Position numbers and translations under genes: made by a program | In this document: positions 62,468 to 64,000 of the stretch, piece by piece | Layout: each line of letters starts with the position of its first letter | How positions within the stretch are numbered: the stretch's first letter is position 1 | The notes under the pieces: model-generated | Databases searched by the model: none | Seen by the model: only the letters and a program-made list of their open reading frames with translations | Told to the model about the DNA's origin: nothing | Source: CAVTJL01 sp963735065 | Lineage (GTDB): Bacteria > Pseudomonadota > Alphaproteobacteria > Geminicoccales > Geminicoccaceae | Assembly (NCBI GenBank): GCA_963735065.1 | Contig: CAVTJL010000004.1 | Coordinates: forward strand, 62,001-126,000 | Length of the DNA stretch: 64,000 bases | Direction of reading: 5' to 3'

Positions 62468-63765
62468 GAGATGGGAGCGCCGAGACCGCAGGCCCAGGCA
62501 TAGGCACCCGCCACCTCGCGGACCTTGTGCCGAACCCAGGCGCGCGGCGCCTCGCCGAGCCTTCCCTCGCGCAGTGCTGCGTGCTGGGCCGGCATATATT
62601 GCGACACCAGGGGCATAGGCGGCGGCGTCTGGGAGAGGTTATCGAGCAGCTTTGTCACTGCCTGCGCCACGGCCGGCACGTTCCAGTAATAGCGGCTGCG
62701 GTCGCTGAGGCTGTAGGCGCGGGCGATCCGCTGCTCCTCGGCCGAGCCCTCGTAGTAGCGCTGCCAGTAGCGAGGATCCTCGAGCATGGCCCGCTCGAGC
62801 GCTTCGCGCACCCCGGCGCGCCGGTCGGCGGCGAGCCACTCGCGCTCGATCGCATCCAGGGCGAAGAGCGCCTCCCTTGCGGCGAAGGTGAGGCCGGGGC
62901 CGACTTTCAAGATCGCGAAATGGCCCGTCACCAGGGCGCGCAGCGCCGCTGCGGTCTGGTAGTCGGTCGAGTGCGCCTCGAAGACGAGACGGTCGTGGCC
63001 CAGGATCGAGCGACCGAGATCCATGGCCGCGTCGGGCACAAAGTCCACGACCTGCTCGTGCCCGAACTCGACGCCGGGCTGCACCACCACGGCCAGCACC
63101 CGCTCCCAGGCCGCCTCGAGGCCCAGCGCCGCAAAGCGCTGGCGATGCAGCGCCACCGTCTCGTCGACCTCATGCGGGGGCGTCACCGCCAGATGGTGCA
63201 GCGCCTCCTTGGCGCCACCCGGCGTCGGCACCTCGGTGCCGACCACATAGACGGGGCCGGGCAGGCCGTGCTCGCGGGCGGCCGCCTCGGCCACCGCGCA
63301 AAGCTCCGCCGCACGCTCCGCGATCACCTCCGTCGGCAGTGCCACCGGGTCGTCGGCGCAGCTCATGCTCGCATCGAGATGGATCTTGGCGAACCCGGCA
63401 GTCACGTAGGCCGCCACCATCGCGCGTGCCTTGGCCATCGCCTCCGCGGCCGGCAGCGCCTGCCATGGGTTGGGGCCCAGATGATCGCCGCCGAGGATCA
63501 GGCGATCCTCCGCAAAGCCCGTCTCGGCGCCGATCGCCAGCACCTCCTGGCGAAAGCGCTCGGGCGTCATGCCGGTATAGCCGCCCTCCTGGTTGACCTG
63601 GTTGCAGGTGGCCTCGATCAGGAGCGGGCTTTTGTCGGTGACCGCCTGCTCGAAGCAGGCCTCGAGCACCAGGCGGTTGGCGGAGCAGACGGCATAGATG
63701 CCCGCCGCCTCGCCCTGCCGGTTGCGTGCTGCGATGTCGGCGAGCTGCCTTGCGGGCTCCGCCAC
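62464..63765 (-). CDS. D-tagatose-bisphosphate aldolase non-catalytic subunit-like protein (GatZ/KbaZ family)
   Basis: A 433-residue TIM-barrel protein. Family blocks: GIYAVCSANRLVLEACFEQA, LLIEATCNQVNQEGGYTGMT, LILGGDHLGPNPWQALPA, KIHLDASMSCADDP, YVVGTEVPTPGGA, VFEAHSTDYQT and HFAILKVGPGLTFAAREALF. In E. coli this subunit stabilises the class II aldolase GatY/KbaY in galactitol or N-acetylgalactosamine breakdown. Alone it may have its own aldolase or epimerase role. The GTG start at 63765 is one base past the upstream kinase stop, so it is in the kinase operon. Confidence 0.9.
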   Translation of the reverse strand: MAEPARQLADIAARNRQGEAAGIYAVCSANRLVLEACFEQAVTDKSPLLIEATCNQVNQEGGYTGMTPERFRQEVLAIGAETGFAEDRLILGGDHLGPNPWQALPAAEAMAKARAMVAAYVTAGFAKIHLDASMSCADDPVALPTEVIAERAAELCAVAEAAAREHGLPGPVYVVGTEVPTPGGAKEALHHLAVTPPHEVDETVALHRQRFAALGLEAAWERVLAVVVQPGVEFGHEQVVDFVPDAAMDLGRSILGHDRLVFEAHSTDYQTAAALRALVTGHFAILKVGPGLTFAAREALFALDAIEREWLAADRRAGVREALERAMLEDPRYWQRYYEGSAEEQRIARAYSLSDRSRYYWNVPAVAQAVTKLLDNLSQTPPPMPLVSQYMPAQHAALREGRLGEAPRAWVRHKVREVAGAYAWACGLGAPIS

Positions 63766-63766
63766 C

Positions 63767-64000
63767 TCAGGCGCCTCGGCTGCGCAGGAAGGCCTCGAGC
63801 TCGGCCGGGGTAGAGTTGCCCTCCATCGGGCCCTGCTTCTGCACGGCCAGGGCTCCGGCTGCGCAGGCCAGCCGCAGCGCGCGCTCGGGCGCCAGGCCGC
63901 GCGCGAGCGAGGCGATGAAGGTGGCGCCGAAGCAGTCGCCGGCCCCCGTGGGGTCGACCTCCTCGACGGGGAAGGCGGGTATCGCCAGGCGCCCCTCGGG
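63767..64000 (-). CDS. PfkB-family sugar kinase (partial, N-terminus outside window)
   Basis: The C-terminal 77 residues of a ribokinase-like kinase, cut by the right edge. It has the PfkB signature 2, VDPTGAGDCFGATFIASLAR, with the catalytic Asp in GAGD, then RALRLACAAGALAVQKQGPM near the C-terminus. It would phosphorylate a sugar, plausibly producing tagatose-6-phosphate or a related ketose phosphate for the aldolase-type protein encoded next. Confidence 0.88.
   Translation of the reverse strand, partial: PEGRLAIPAFPVEEVDPTGAGDCFGATFIASLARGLAPERALRLACAAGALAVQKQGPMEGNSTPAELEAFLRSRGA

Overview
The window is high-GC (well over 60 % by eye) chromosomal DNA from an alphaproteobacterium. The grounds are a Caulobacter/Rhizobium-style Tad pilus locus (CpaA-F with a CpaD lipoprotein), polyhydroxybutyrate genes, two TRAP transport systems, MttB-type methyltransferase and Gfo/Idh/MocA catabolic genes, GTG starts and ATGA/GTGA translational overlaps. 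No rRNA, tRNA, insertion sequence, phage or CRISPR array was seen. Genus cannot be assigned from the sequence alone.

Layout. 1-7 kb (minus strand): exopolysaccharide cluster with an O-antigen ligase/polymerase-like membrane protein (cut by the left edge), two GT4 glycosyltransferases, an initiating sugar-phosphate transferase, a TupA-like ATP-grasp protein and a Mur-ligase-like protein. 7-8.2 kb is gene-poor. 8.2-9.7 kb: secreted clan GH-A-type glycosidase. 9.9-12.7 kb: AsmA/YhdP-like envelope protein, then a DUF1269-like protein. 13.7-15.6 kb: sugar isomerase plus Gfo/Idh/MocA dehydrogenase. 15.6-17.1 kb is gene-poor. 17.1-26.0 kb (minus): tad locus flp-cpaA-cpaB-cpaC-cpaD-cpaE-tadA-tadB-tadC. 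26.3-28.3 kb: phaA and phaB. 28.3-36.6 kb: D-apionate-lactonase-like protein, divergent MttB-family methyltransferase, SAF-domain oxidoreductase and a complete TRAP transporter. 36.7-41.5 kb: 3-hydroxybutyrate dehydrogenase, SIMPL protein, uracil phosphoribosyltransferase, a TrpF-like protein, a racemase and a PLP desulfhydrase/sulfo-lyase. 41.57-46.8 kb: TPP riboswitch and thiamine operon (thiE, thiD, an orphan TRAP binding protein, ABC transporter thiZ-X-Y).

The most interesting segment follows directly at 46.8-51.4 kb: ycaO and tfuA (overlapping ATGA), a HExxH metallopeptidase-like gene and a small protein ending in six perfect-register SFGQNA-type hexapeptides. YcaO-TfuA pairs install backbone thioamides or azolines, so this reads as a candidate ribosomal-peptide modification system with a repeat-bearing substrate, lying immediately behind a thiamin-precursor uptake operon. 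A class III cyclase-TPR gene converges on it.

53.4-64 kb: amidase, tungstate ABC transporter (tupB-C-A), sugar ABC transporter (binding protein, double ATPase, permease), a secreted alpha/beta hydrolase, a SnoaL-like protein, and a GatZ/KbaZ-like protein with a PfkB kinase that runs off the right edge.

Five otherwise well-conserved genes (Mur-ligase-like, thiE, orphan dctP, sugar-binding protein, sugar permease) carry one or two single-base frameshifts, two of them a surplus C in a CCCC run. These look more like sequence or assembly errors than real decay.
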